Position numbers and translations under genes: made by a program. Below, piece by piece: positions 35,211 through 44,518 of a DNA stretch of 64,000 bases. How positions within the stretch are numbered: the first letter of the stretch is position 1; each line of letters begins with the position of its first letter. This stretch comes from Sphingomonas phyllosphaerae 5.2 (GTDB lineage: Bacteria; Pseudomonadota; Alphaproteobacteria; Sphingomonadales; Sphingomonadaceae): the NCBI RefSeq assembly GCF_000419605.1, contig NZ_ATTI01000001.1:314001-378000 (forward strand). The letters are read 5' to 3'. The notes beneath the pieces were generated by a model, which made no database searches, was not told the DNA's origin, and saw nothing but the letters and a program-made list of their open reading frames with translations.

Positions 35211-36326
35211 ATGGGTGCCATCGTCATCAGTGCACGGGCACGCACGGTCCTTGCGACGATCAGACGTCACGGGGCGGCGTCCCGCGCGGCGTTGATCCGC
35301 GAGAGCGGACTGTCCGGAACAGCGATCTTCAGGGCGACCGAGGAACTGGAAGCGGCCGGGCTGGTGCGTACCGGTGATCCCGTGGCAAGTGGACGCGGGC
35401 AACCCAGCCACCTCATCCACATCGTTCCCGACGCTGCCTTCGCGCTGGGCCTGTCCGTGATGACGGACCGCGCCGATGTCGTGCTGCTCGATCTGGCTGG
35501 TCGTGTGCGGGCGCAGCGCGAGATCACCGTCGCGGGCATGCCCCGGGCGGCGCTGCTCGATGCTGCGGTCGCATTCGGGACTGCGGCGTTGCAGCCGCTC
35601 GGGATACCGCCGGGCAGATTGAAGGGGATGGGGATCGCGGTTGCCGGCTATTTCGTCGCACCCGGGACGGTCAACCCCGGTGAGGAGCTGAATGACTGGG
35701 CGCTGGTCGACCTGCACGCGGCCGCCGCGCGCCAGCTTGCCCTGCCGGTCGCGATCGAGAACATCGCCAGTGCCGCCGCGCTGGGCGAGCGACTGCTCGG
35801 CAGCGGCGCGCGCTATGCCAGTTCCTGTTACGTCAACGTCGCGGGCGGGTTCGGTGCCGGCGTGATCGTCGACGGCGTGCTGCTTCGTGGATACCATGGC
35901 AATGCCGGCGAGGTTGCGGGACTGTTCCCGCTCGCCGGGCGCGTCACGCCCAATCTGGCCACCTTGCGGCATTGTCTGGACGATCATGGTGTCGCGACTG
36001 CCGGTATCGCCGACATGATCGCCCGTTTCGATCCGGCATGGCCGGGGATCGAAACCTGGCTGGAGCAGCATCAGCCGAGCTTTTCCTATCTATTTGGAGC
36101 GCTCCGCTACACGCTGGATTGCGAGGCGATCATCCTGGGCGGGCGGCTGCCGCGTGTTCTCGCGCAGCGGATCGTCGCCGCGGTCGACTGGCCCGAAGCG
36201 CAGTTGCCCGCCCGCCGCGAGCGGCGCGCGCCTATGACGAAGCTGGACGTCGCGGTGCTGGAGCCCGAGCTTGCCGGCCCGCTGGGCGCGGCGGCGCTGG
36301 TTTTCCATCGGACCCTGTTTGACTGA
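35211..36326 (+). CDS. ROK-family transcriptional regulator
   Basis: 371 residues. An N-terminal winged helix (about 8-65: TVLATIRRHGAASRAALIRESGLSGTA) is followed by the ROK sugar-kinase-like domain. Markers are GMGIAVAGYFVAPGTV, NVAGGFGAGVIVDGVLLRGYHGNAGE and AIILGGRLP. The zinc-binding CxCGxxGC consensus of ROK proteins is not visible, as in some regulators. Such proteins repress sugar-use genes until the sugar binds. Start 35211 follows AAGGA; a further upstream GTG is possible. The target is probably the divergent receptor operon. It overlaps the convergent MFS gene by 95 bases at the 3' end. Confidence 0.85.
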   Translation: MGAIVISARARTVLATIRRHGAASRAALIRESGLSGTAIFRATEELEAAGLVRTGDPVASGRGQPSHLIHIVPDAAFALGLSVMTDRADVVLLDLAGRVRAQREITVAGMPRAALLDAAVAFGTAALQPLGIPPGRLKGMGIAVAGYFVAPGTVNPGEELNDWALVDLHAAAARQLALPVAIENIASAAALGERLLGSGARYASSCYVNVAGGFGAGVIVDGVLLRGYHGNAGEVAGLFPLAGRVTPNLATLRHCLDDHGVATAGIADMIARFDPAWPGIETWLEQHQPSFSYLFGALRYTLDCEAIILGGRLPRVLAQRIVAAVDWPEAQLPARRERRAPMTKLDVAVLEPELAGPLGAAALVFHRTLFD

Positions 36327-37494
36327 CGGCAAAGGCCAGCGCGAGCGCGGTCGACGCAATGGCAAGAAGGGCGAGCGGCATCAACAGCGACGGCGGCGAC
36401 CCGGGATCGACGAGTGTCACGCGGTACGGGGAGCGCGCCATGACCCGGCCGATCAACAGCATCGCCGCGGCTTGCGCCAACTTCGACACGCACGTGAACG
36501 TACCGACATAGCCGGTCGCGCCGCCTGCGGCAGCGTGGGTCATCATCGCGGTCCAGAGCGCGAGCCACAGCCAACCCGTGGCGATACCGAACCCCAGCCC
36601 TGCGAGACCGCTGCCGAGCGGCGACGGCCATGCCAGTCCGAGCGAGGCGAGCGTCGAGACCAGCGCAGCAAGGACCAGCATGCCCGCGGCAGACACCCGG
36701 CGCCGGCCCGCGAACCACAGGAACTGGCTGGCCAGCCCTCCGGTCGCCGCCCAGACCATGATGCCCATGCCCCGCCCGGCGAACGTCGCCTGATAGGGCT
36801 CCAGGGTCCGGAACGTCGCACCGGCGGCCATCATCACCGCCAGAGCCGCCAGTACACCCCCGAACGACAATGACGGGATGGGAGCGATCTCGGCAGGCGT
36901 ATCCCCCGTCTCGTCGGGCCTGCAGGTCCGCGCAAGCCACCATGCCGAGCCGCAGGCGAGCACCGCGAGGCACGTCGCCCACGTGAGCCACGCGACGGGT
37001 CCTTCCCCCCGTACCAGCAACGGGGCCGCGATCCCGCCGACTGCGAGACCGGCAATCCCGGACGCGATGTTGCGTTTGGCAAGCAACGCCTGGCGAGTTT
37101 CGACGGAGAACCCGGCAAGGGCGACGACAGCGTTTTGCGGCACGTCGAGAAACGGATAGCTTGCGCGGAAACCCAGGAGCATGAACAGCGCCCAGCCAAG
37201 CCGCTGATCGTGCGCGATCAACGGCGTCGCGCAGACCAGCAGGAAGAACAGACAGGTCACCGGCGCCCCCCATGCCTGACGTCGCATGGCATCGACGGTG
37301 CTGACCACCAATGTCCGCCAGCGCCGCCCGATCCCGGCATCGACCGCGCCGTTGAGCACCAGCGAGGCGGCCATGATCAGGCTCATCTCCGCCATGCTCA
37401 ATCCGCACGCTTCGGTCAGAAAGAAGCCGAACAGCAACGTGCTGGCGTGCCAGAGCTGGCTTTTGGCGAAATGCGCGAAAAGGTAGGACGACAT
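36232..37494 (-). CDS. MFS transporter
   Basis: About 420 residues from ATG 37494, with around twelve hydrophobic helices. N-terminal FAKSQLWHASTLLFGFFLTEACGLS and the central QNAVVALAGFSVETRQALLAKRN loop resemble sugar/cation-symporter-type MFS_2 proteins, but the cargo is not evident. The final 30 residues (Pro/Arg/Ala-rich) extend into the 3' end of the convergent ROK gene and look like a run-on tail. Reading upstream of 37494 adds over 100 residues without family character, so that start is rejected. Confidence 0.75.
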   Translation of the reverse strand: MSSYLFAHFAKSQLWHASTLLFGFFLTEACGLSMAEMSLIMAASLVLNGAVDAGIGRRWRTLVVSTVDAMRRQAWGAPVTCLFFLLVCATPLIAHDQRLGWALFMLLGFRASYPFLDVPQNAVVALAGFSVETRQALLAKRNIASGIAGLAVGGIAAPLLVRGEGPVAWLTWATCLAVLACGSAWWLARTCRPDETGDTPAEIAPIPSLSFGGVLAALAVMMAAGATFRTLEPYQATFAGRGMGIMVWAATGGLASQFLWFAGRRRVSAAGMLVLAALVSTLASLGLAWPSPLGSGLAGLGFGIATGWLWLALWTAMMTHAAAGGATGYVGTFTCVSKLAQAAAMLLIGRVMARSPYRVTLVDPGSPPSLLMPLALLAIASTALALAFAVSQTGSDGKPAPPRPAGRQARAPAPRRPASS

Positions 37495-37868
37495 AGCCGT
37501 TAGATCTCGCCGTCCCCGTCGCCCTGCCTGAATGAAGGCGGTCGTGCCTTCCTTTACGGAAATTGCGCTCACCCGACCATCAGGATGGACGCTAGCCGAA
37601 ATTTGTGTGCCTTTTATGTACGCGGATGGAAGGTTGCGGTGATCCTGCCGCGATGAAGGCCATCCGAGCCGGCGGCCTCTATTTTCCGAGGAATTTCGCC
37701 CGACGGTTCGCCTGTCCGTCGCGTTCCAATGCGCGTCGGGGACGTCGCCGCGTTCGACGGCGGGTATGCGGAACACCCTTCCTGCAACGGCCGGGCGGCG
37801 TTCCGCCAGCGCAGATGTTGCATTTCCCATGCTTGCCAAGCGGCGCGGGCGACCGCACTCGTTAGTTC

Positions 37869-37986
37869 CTGATATACCACGACATGGACAAACCGCCTCA
37901 TGGACACGCCCCGATCGGCATCGATTCCCCGAAAAAGAGAAGAAAGCCTGCTTGAACGAACATATAAATGCGGTACTGATATTTCA
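37869..37986 (+). promoter_or_regulatory. two candidate GntR operators before TonB receptor
   Basis: CTGATATTTCAT (37976-37987) lies 35 bases before the receptor start, and a weaker copy CTGATATACCAC lies at 37869-37880. Both fit the CTGATATnTCAG motif found before other transcription units of the sugar locus and before gntR. The rest of the 500-base gap from 37495 shows no gene and should carry the MFS and receptor promoters. Confidence 0.5.
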
Positions 37987-38020
37987 TAAGCGCATGGAGC
38001 GCGATTGCACGGGGGGGATA

Positions 38021-40807
38021 ATGAAGGCTCGAGTAGCACTTTTGCGCGGCGCGGCGTTCGTCGCACTTTTGAGTTCCGAAGCAGCTTATGCCAAAGCTGG
38101 GCCTGAGACGACGCAAGCCGGCACCGCAGGCGCCGCGTCCGAGGGCGTTCAAGTTGGTGTGCCGGCGGCCGGTGCGCAGGCGCCGGATACGCGTGCATCC
38201 GATGCGACCGATTCTCCGGGAGCGGATATTATCGTCACCGGATTGCGCGCGAGCCAGCAAGCTTCGATCGAACTGAAGCGCCAGGCCGTCAACCAGGTGG
38301 ACTCGATCACCACCCAGGACATCGGCAAGTTACCCGAGCAGAACGTCGCGGAATCGCTGCAGCGCATTCCCGGCGTGACGATCAGTCGCAACGGGGGCGA
38401 CGGTCAGTTCGTGTCGGTGCGCGGCCTCGGCCCGCAGTTCAACGTGGTGACGCTGAACGGTCGCGTGCTCGCCACCGACAACATCGGACGCGAGTTCAGC
38501 TTTGACATCCTGCCCTCCGAGCTGATCGCCGGGGCCGATGTGTTCAAAAGCCCGAATGCGCGCATCAACGGTGCCAGCATCGGTGCGACCATCGACGTGC
38601 GCACGTTGCGGCCCCTTACCCAGAAGGCCTTCGTCCTCGCCGGGTCGTTCGACATGCAGTACGACGACCTGCCCGGCCAGTGGAACCCGCGTGCTTCGGG
38701 CGTGGTGAGCTGGCACAATGACGACAACACCATCGGCGCCTCGCTGGTCGCATCCTACCAGAAGCGCAACGTACGGATCGACTCGTTCGATATCGGCGCC
38801 GGCTGGGTTCGGCACAGCAACAACGACAGCTATTATGCCGGGCGTGTGGCGCCGTCGCTGGGGTCGTTCACGAACGTCGTGATGCCTTCCAACATCTCGC
38901 CGACCGTCAGCTTCTCCGACCGCGAGCGCATCGGGCTGAGCGGCACCATCCAGGCCGAGGCCAGTGAGGAACTGACGTTCACCGGCGACGGCTTCTTCTC
39001 GCATCTCCGGCAGCTCGACACGGCAAGCGGCATCGCTTTCGACTTCAGCGGCGGCACGCTGGCGGCGATGACGGTCGGCGACGACAATCGCGCGGTATTC
39101 CAGCGCTTCACCGGCGGCTTCGTCGACCAGATCGTCACCCGTTATCCGCGCAAGGCCGACACTTATCTGATCGGCGGCAACCTGGCGTGGGATCACGGCC
39201 CGATCAAGCTGGTCGCCGACCTCGCGGCGTCACGCGCCACGCGCCGTGGCAATGAAGACCAGTATTTCTCCACCATTCGCCGCACCAATTCGACGCTGGA
39301 GTGGGACAGCCGGACCGGCACGAACATCTTCGATACCAGGTTCAGCAATCCCGGTTATGCCAACGCGGCCGTCGACCGGAACAACGTCGGTGCGCATTTC
39401 GAGTTCGCGGGCGGCACGAACACCACCGACAAGACGCTTGAGGCGCATCTGGATGGCGAGTGGGCTCCGACGGATGCGGTCAAGATCTCGTTCGGCGGCG
39501 CCCGACAGAACCGCGACAAGACCGCAAGCAACGTCTCGCAGCCGGGCGCGTCGCAATGCGCGTTCTGTGGTGGCACGGTCTACTCGCCGCTGCCTGCCTC
39601 GTTGTTCTCCGCCACCCCGTCCGACTGGTTCCCCGGCTACAAGGGCGATACCGTACGCCAGTGGGTCATCTACGATCCGCGCGAAATGGCCAACACCCTG
39701 TCGGCGTTCCGCAGCAATTCACCGGGCTTTGCCGGCTATCAGCGTCCCGTGGCGGATCCCGCACAAAGCTCGATCGTCAAGGAGCGTGTCTGGGTCGGCT
39801 ATCTGATGTTCGACGTAAAGACCGATCTGGGTGACATGCCGCTGGCGATCAACACCGGCGTCCGCTTCGAGGACACCAGCTTCACCTCGGACGGCGCGGC
39901 GCAGACGATCCTCAGCGCGCGCTCGAACGGCCAGGGGCAGAATATCATCGCCCTCTCGCCGGTCGTGCCGATCGGCTTCGAGGGGCATTATTCGGACCTG
40001 CTGCCGTCGTTCAACGCCCGCCTCGATGTGACCGATACGCTCGTCGTCCGCGCCGATGCCTCGCGGGTGATGAGTCGCCCGACGCTGACCGATCTGTCTC
40101 CGGCGCAGAACATCCTCTCGAATCCGGGTAACGAGCAGATCACGCGCGGCAACCCGAACCTGTTGCCGTTCCGCGCGTCGCAGATCGGTGCGGCGCTCGA
40201 ATGGTACATCGACCGCTACTCGCTGCTGTCGGGTGCACTGTTCTACAAGAGCATCGACAGCTTCGTCGCGCGCACGACCACGGCGCAGACCGTTGATCAG
40301 GTCACCTTCCAGGTCACCACCCCGACCAACGGCAAGGGTGCGACCGTCAAGGGCTTCGAGGTCAATTACCGTCAGGCGTTCCGCAACCTGCCGTCGCCGC
40401 TCGACGGTCTGGGCATTCAGGCCAACTACACCTACACGGCAAGCAACGCCAATTACGCCAATCAGGTCACCGGAACGAGCTATGGCCTGGAGGGACTTTC
40501 GAAGAATTCCTATAGTCTGGTAGGATTCTACGAGAAGTATGGCGTGCAGGCGCGCGTCGCCTACAGCTGGCGTGACCGCTACCTGATCCAGGCCAGCGGG
40601 CGCAACGGGCTTCCGCTCTACTCGAACAGCTACGGGCAGGTCGACGCCAGTCTGATGTACGAAATAAACCCGCACCTCACGTTGAGCGTCAACGCTCTAA
40701 ACCTCAACAATGCGAAGGAGTTCACCTACTCCGACGTACCCGAACAGGTGTTCAGCTACCGTTTGACCGGTCGGCGATACCTGGTTGGTATCCGGGCGAA
40801 GTTCTGA
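38021..40807 (+). CDS. TonB-dependent receptor, deoxysugar locus
   Basis: 928 residues from ATG 38021, after a purine (G7) tract. Signal peptide (about 1-26), linker, then plug near residue 65 with ADIIVTGLRASQQAS. It continues with LPEQNVAESLQRIPGV and RGLGPQFNVVTLNGR, and the barrel ends YLVGIRAKF. An internal Cys pair (QCAFCGG) sits in an extracellular loop, similar to the CxxC in the first receptor. It probably imports oligosaccharides released by the GH141-like enzymes. It is followed by two strong hairpins and a convergent PEP-CTERM gene. Confidence 0.9.
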   Translation: MKARVALLRGAAFVALLSSEAAYAKAGPETTQAGTAGAASEGVQVGVPAAGAQAPDTRASDATDSPGADIIVTGLRASQQASIELKRQAVNQVDSITTQDIGKLPEQNVAESLQRIPGVTISRNGGDGQFVSVRGLGPQFNVVTLNGRVLATDNIGREFSFDILPSELIAGADVFKSPNARINGASIGATIDVRTLRPLTQKAFVLAGSFDMQYDDLPGQWNPRASGVVSWHNDDNTIGASLVASYQKRNVRIDSFDIGAGWVRHSNNDSYYAGRVAPSLGSFTNVVMPSNISPTVSFSDRERIGLSGTIQAEASEELTFTGDGFFSHLRQLDTASGIAFDFSGGTLAAMTVGDDNRAVFQRFTGGFVDQIVTRYPRKADTYLIGGNLAWDHGPIKLVADLAASRATRRGNEDQYFSTIRRTNSTLEWDSRTGTNIFDTRFSNPGYANAAVDRNNVGAHFEFAGGTNTTDKTLEAHLDGEWAPTDAVKISFGGARQNRDKTASNVSQPGASQCAFCGGTVYSPLPASLFSATPSDWFPGYKGDTVRQWVIYDPREMANTLSAFRSNSPGFAGYQRPVADPAQSSIVKERVWVGYLMFDVKTDLGDMPLAINTGVRFEDTSFTSDGAAQTILSARSNGQGQNIIALSPVVPIGFEGHYSDLLPSFNARLDVTDTLVVRADASRVMSRPTLTDLSPAQNILSNPGNEQITRGNPNLLPFRASQIGAALEWYIDRYSLLSGALFYKSIDSFVARTTTAQTVDQVTFQVTTPTNGKGATVKGFEVNYRQAFRNLPSPLDGLGIQANYTYTASNANYANQVTGTSYGLEGLSKNSYSLVGFYEKYGVQARVAYSWRDRYLIQASGRNGLPLYSNSYGQVDASLMYEINPHLTLSVNALNLNNAKEFTYSDVPEQVFSYRLTGRRYLVGIRAKF

Positions 40808-40815
40808 TCCTGGGC

Positions 40816-40869
40816 GGGCGCGATCCGAGCAGGAGGTCGGCGGATACCTTCCGGCCTCCGATCGCGCCC
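40816..40869 (+). terminator. two-tier hairpin after TonB receptor
   Basis: An outer stem GGGCGCGATC/GATCGCGCCC (40816-40825 with 40860-40869) encloses an inner stem GGAGGTCGG/CCGGCCTCC (40832-40840 with 40851-40859, one G-T pair). It starts 9 bases after the stop codon. There is no T-run. Confidence 0.6.
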
Positions 40870-40968
40870 GTGTGGCGCAGCCCCGACTTCTACCATGACG
40901 TTGTTCCGGTGTAATTCCGGGAAGCGCTGGCGGACGAAGGACTTGCGCGTGCCGGCATGCCGCTGTCG

Positions 40969-41007
40969 GACGCACCGCCATTGTCGATCCGGCAATGGCG
41001 GTGCGTC
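40969..41007. terminator. 15-bp perfect hairpin between convergent genes
   Basis: GACGCACCGCCATTG (40969-40983) pairs perfectly with CAATGGCGGTGCGTC (40993-41007) over a 9-base loop. It lies 14 bases from the 3' end of the minus-strand PEP-CTERM gene, so it probably terminates that transcript, and may act for both directions. Confidence 0.6.
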
Positions 41008-41021
41008 GAGCGCAGTTCGAT

Positions 41022-41600
41022 CTATCCGGGCATCGAAGCCGCCCTCCGGGTGGCCGAGGCCGGCCGTGAAGACGCAGTTCTGCGACAGGCATAGCCCACG
41101 ATCCCGAAACCGGCCAGCATCAGTAGCCATGTTGCCGGCTCGGGCACGGCGGCTGCCGACCGAATGGTCATCTCGCCGCGGCCCATGGCGTCACCGATGT
41201 TGGTGGAGAACGTCATAGCCATGCCCTCTCCAGGGTTCATGCGCCCGCCTGCGGACAGCAGCGAAGTTCCGTAGCCCGACAAAAGCATGTCGCCGAACTG
41301 CATCGCAATCCCGCCGCCCTGAAGTTCCGAAAAGAAGGAGACGGTTGGCGCTGCCAAGTCGATGCGCTGCCCACCTAACCTGTATTCAAATGAGGATACG
41401 ACGACGGGACTATGTACGAGCGCATCGTCAACGGTGAAGTCGAAAGAAAAACTGCTGTCGGGCGAGGTCGCCGCACTCGCCATTGTGTCGCGGTCCCAGG
41501 CCCCCGAACCGATAACCTGCATCAGGGCGGCTTGTGCAGTGGCCGGCCAGCACAGCGACATCGCAGCCGCCAGCGTCAATCCCAAACGCGGAACCTTCAT
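41022..41600 (-). CDS. PEP-CTERM exported protein, deoxysugar locus
   Basis: 192 residues. The ATG at 41600 follows AGGAGGG and starts a signal peptide (MKVPRLGLTLAAAMSLCWPATAQA). The exported body is beta-rich, with SFSFDFTVDDALV and GGGIAMQFGDMLLSG. The C-terminus has PEPATWLLM, a hydrophobic helix (LAGFGIVGYACRR) and basic residues: a PEP-CTERM sorting signal. It is divergent from the GH141-like gene, with a candidate operator between them, so it is probably co-regulated with polysaccharide degradation. Function beyond sorting is unknown. Confidence 0.85.
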   Translation of the reverse strand: MKVPRLGLTLAAAMSLCWPATAQAALMQVIGSGAWDRDTMASAATSPDSSFSFDFTVDDALVHSPVVVSSFEYRLGGQRIDLAAPTVSFFSELQGGGIAMQFGDMLLSGYGTSLLSAGGRMNPGEGMAMTFSTNIGDAMGRGEMTIRSAAAVPEPATWLLMLAGFGIVGYACRRTASSRPASATRRAASMPG

Positions 41601-41663
41601 AAATCCCCTCCTGTGTCTCTCAACCGTTGGCACGCGCTGATCGAGTGCGTGTCCGGCCTGATT

Positions 41664-41682
41664 CTGATATTCCAGATATCTG
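41664..41682. promoter_or_regulatory. candidate GntR operator between PEP-CTERM and GH141-like genes
   Basis: CTGATATTCCAG (41664-41675) matches the locus motif with one change. It overlaps a second perfect 10-bp palindrome, CAGATATCTG (41673-41682). The pair sits in the divergent promoter region, 64 and 87 bases from the two start codons. Confidence 0.55.
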
Positions 41683-41768
41683 TTTACAGCAAGAAACAAT
41701 GGACATAGTAATTTCACGTCAACGATGCCTGTTCACAAAGTGCGTAATGTTGATATAATTGGCAGAGG

Positions 41769-44450
41769 ATGTTGAAGAACATGGGAAAACTCGCAATCCG
41801 CGGCGCCTTGACGCTGCTGGCGTCAACTTGTTTGGCCGGCGTGGCCCAGGCATCCACCAATTATTACGTCGACCCTGCCAACGGCAGCGATCAGGCGTCC
41901 GGGGCAAGCGTTGACGCTGCCTTCCGGACTCTCGCCCGTGCAAAGCAGGCGGTGCGTTCCGTCAACGCCACGATGAAGGACGACATCGTCGTGAACCTGC
42001 GCGGCGGCACGTATAGCCTCACGACCCCGCTGGTGCTGGACACGGCGGATTCCGGCATGAACGGCCACACCGTGATCTGGAAGGCCTATGCATCGGAAAC
42101 GCCGCTCATCACGAGCGCGCGGCGGGTGACCGGATGGCGCTCGGTCGGGAACGGTCAGTACAAGGCCGCGGTCGGCGCGATGAACTTTCGTCAGATGTTC
42201 GTAAACGGCGTCCGGGCGACACGCTCCCGCCATCCGGAGGTGGGCAGCTTCGGGCAGTTGCTGAAAGGAGATCGCGCTGCCGAGACACTCACGACGTCGA
42301 GCGTCCTGGTCGGGAATTGGGCCAATCTGCCCCGCGTCGAGATGAGTCTGCTGATGCAATGGGCGGAATCCTATCTTCGCCTGGCGAGCATCACGCCGCA
42401 AGGCGATCGCGCGGACATTCGCATCCAGAAGTACGAAAGCGATATCTTCTTCCAGCGGCCCTTTCCGTTGCTGAAGGAGAACTCACCGTTATTCTTCCAG
42501 AACGCGCGCGAGTTCCTGAATACGCCGGGTGAGTTCTACGTCGATACCGATGAGCGCGCGGTCTATTATATGCCACGCAACGGCGAGACGTTGAGCGCCG
42601 CATCCGTGATCGTTCCCACGCTGGAGACGCTGGTCCAGATCAAGGGAAGCAGTTTGGATGCACCCGCGCACGACATCCGCTTTTCGGGCATAACGTTCGC
42701 GGACACGACGTGGCTATATCCCAATAGCCGTGGTCATATGAACGAGCAGGGAGGCATGTACAGCCTGGCGGCCAACATGCAGAACGAGCAATATGTCGGG
42801 CGTCCGCCCGCCGCGGTCTCCGCCGCATGGGCCGATCGTCTGCAATTCGACGGCAATACCTTCACCCGTGCCGGTGCCTCCGCACTCGATCTTCATAACG
42901 GCGTCCATCAGAGCGCCATCGTCGGCAACGTGGTGTATGACATCTCCGGCAATGGCATCGTCGTCGGCAAGTTCAGCGATCCGGACTACGAGGATCATCT
43001 GGTGTACAATCCGCCCATCACTCCGGCGGGTGAAGATCCGCGCGAAGTGACGCGCGACGTCGACGTGCTGAACAATCTGGTGACCAGGATCGGGCAGGAC
43101 TATTTCGGCACCGCGGCGATCAACGCCGGCTTCGTCAACACGGTCAACATCCGGAACAACGAAGTGACTGCAGTGCCGTGGGCCGGCATCTCGCTGGGCT
43201 GGGGCTGGCAAAAGGCGGCGAATGCACTCGGCAACAATCATGTCGACCGGAACGAGGTGGCCGCCGCTGTCGGCATGTTGTGCGATACGGCCGCAGTGTA
43301 TCACCTGTCGAACGATCCGGGCACCACGATCGACGCGAACTATTTCCACGACATCACCCGCAGCCCGTCGGCATGTCCGCACTACGTCGGCGGCTTCTAC
43401 CTCGACGAGGGAACCAGCAACGTTTTCGTTCGCGACAACGTGATGCAGACCGTTGAAAACCCCAAAATCTTCAACTTCACCGGCCCCAACAACGTCGTGC
43501 AGAACAATGAGGGGCAATCGTCGGCGACGATCAAGGCGGCCGGCCTCGAAGCGCCCTACCGGTCTCTGCGGAACCGCGTGAACCTTGCCTATAATCGTCC
43601 GACATCGTCGTCCTCGGTCTATGCGGCGCCGTTCGCCGCCGGGCGGGCGAACGACGGAAACGTCGGCAGCGGCTGGTCGCCGACCGCCAGCGACACCGCC
43701 GCATGGTGGCAGGTCGATCTCGGCCAGCCGTATCAGCTGGGCAGCTTCAGCATCGTCACCCGGCAGGATATGGATCAGCCGGATTCCCGCACCAATTTCG
43801 AGGTGCAGGCATCGAACGATCCCAACTTCGCCGACTTTACCGTCATCGGCCGGCAAGATCGCTGGACGCGAATCCCGTTCAGCGGCACGCTGACGCGGCA
43901 GGTCGTGGATAATGGCGCATACCGCTACGTCCGCGTAGCGAAGACCGACACGAACTATCTGTTCATCAGCGAGTTCAGTGTCGGCGCAGGTGGTGGCGAG
44001 GCGGTCAGCTATCCCGCACCCGATTTCGATCCGGCGCGCTATTACACGATCAAGAACGTGAACAGCGGCAAGCTCCTCGACGTGTCCGGCGAGAAAACGG
44101 AGCCGGGGACCCGACTGCAACAATGGGCGGCCACCGGCGCGAAGAACCAGCAGTTCCAGATCGTCAAGGTATCGGGCAACCTTTTCAAGATTGTGGCGCG
44201 ACACAGCGGGCTGGTGCTGGATGTCAAGGACGGCAGCAGTTACCCGGGTGCCGGGATCAACCAATATGCGTTCGAGGGCACGAACCACCAATTGTGGTAC
44301 TTCCAGCCCGCCGCCGACGGCACCTGGGTGATCCGCAGCTTCCGCAGCGATCTGGCGCTGGAGATCGGTGGAGAGTCGGTGGCGGACGGTGCCGCTGCCG
44401 CACAGTGGACTTACTACACCCAGAACAATCAACGCTGGACGATCGAATAG
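41769..44450 (+). CDS. secreted beta-helix glycosidase-like protein (GH141-like) with lectin modules
   Basis: 893 residues with a signal peptide ending VAQAS (about 1-29). Residues about 30-610 form a right-handed parallel beta-helix: the opening NYYVDPANGSDQASG and LRGGTYSLTTPLVLD, then repeated short strands with NNxV/NYFHD turns. This resembles family GH141, which includes an alpha-L-fucosidase acting on pectin and a xylanase. Residues about 615-760 are an F5/8-type-C (CBM32-like) module (WWQVDLGQPYQLGSFSI). Residues about 765-893 are a ricin-B lectin module (YYTIKNVNSGKLLDVSG and repeats with QxW-like ends). The extra lectins point to an extracellular polysaccharide target. ATG 41781 is an alternative start. 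A paralogue without lectins is at 59994. Confidence 0.7.
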   Translation: MLKNMGKLAIRGALTLLASTCLAGVAQASTNYYVDPANGSDQASGASVDAAFRTLARAKQAVRSVNATMKDDIVVNLRGGTYSLTTPLVLDTADSGMNGHTVIWKAYASETPLITSARRVTGWRSVGNGQYKAAVGAMNFRQMFVNGVRATRSRHPEVGSFGQLLKGDRAAETLTTSSVLVGNWANLPRVEMSLLMQWAESYLRLASITPQGDRADIRIQKYESDIFFQRPFPLLKENSPLFFQNAREFLNTPGEFYVDTDERAVYYMPRNGETLSAASVIVPTLETLVQIKGSSLDAPAHDIRFSGITFADTTWLYPNSRGHMNEQGGMYSLAANMQNEQYVGRPPAAVSAAWADRLQFDGNTFTRAGASALDLHNGVHQSAIVGNVVYDISGNGIVVGKFSDPDYEDHLVYNPPITPAGEDPREVTRDVDVLNNLVTRIGQDYFGTAAINAGFVNTVNIRNNEVTAVPWAGISLGWGWQKAANALGNNHVDRNEVAAAVGMLCDTAAVYHLSNDPGTTIDANYFHDITRSPSACPHYVGGFYLDEGTSNVFVRDNVMQTVENPKIFNFTGPNNVVQNNEGQSSATIKAAGLEAPYRSLRNRVNLAYNRPTSSSSVYAAPFAAGRANDGNVGSGWSPTASDTAAWWQVDLGQPYQLGSFSIVTRQDMDQPDSRTNFEVQASNDPNFADFTVIGRQDRWTRIPFSGTLTRQVVDNGAYRYVRVAKTDTNYLFISEFSVGAGGGEAVSYPAPDFDPARYYTIKNVNSGKLLDVSGEKTEPGTRLQQWAATGAKNQQFQIVKVSGNLFKIVARHSGLVLDVKDGSSYPGAGINQYAFEGTNHQLWYFQPAADGTWVIRSFRSDLALEIGGESVADGAAAAQWTYYTQNNQRWTIE

Positions 44451-44458
44451 GCGGTGAC

Positions 44459-44501
44459 GGTCCGCGGCGAACGTGCATCGCCGCGGACCATCGAGCCTTT
44501 T
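44459..44501 (+). terminator. intrinsic terminator between GH141-like gene and virB operon
   Basis: GGTCCGCGGCGA / TCGCCGCGGACC is a perfect 12-bp stem (44459-44470 with 44478-44489) with a short T-rich tail at 44498-44501. It separates the sugar gene from the secretion operon, so virB has its own promoter or depends on read-through. Confidence 0.75.
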
Positions 44502-44518
44502 CTTCCTCAAAGATCGAA

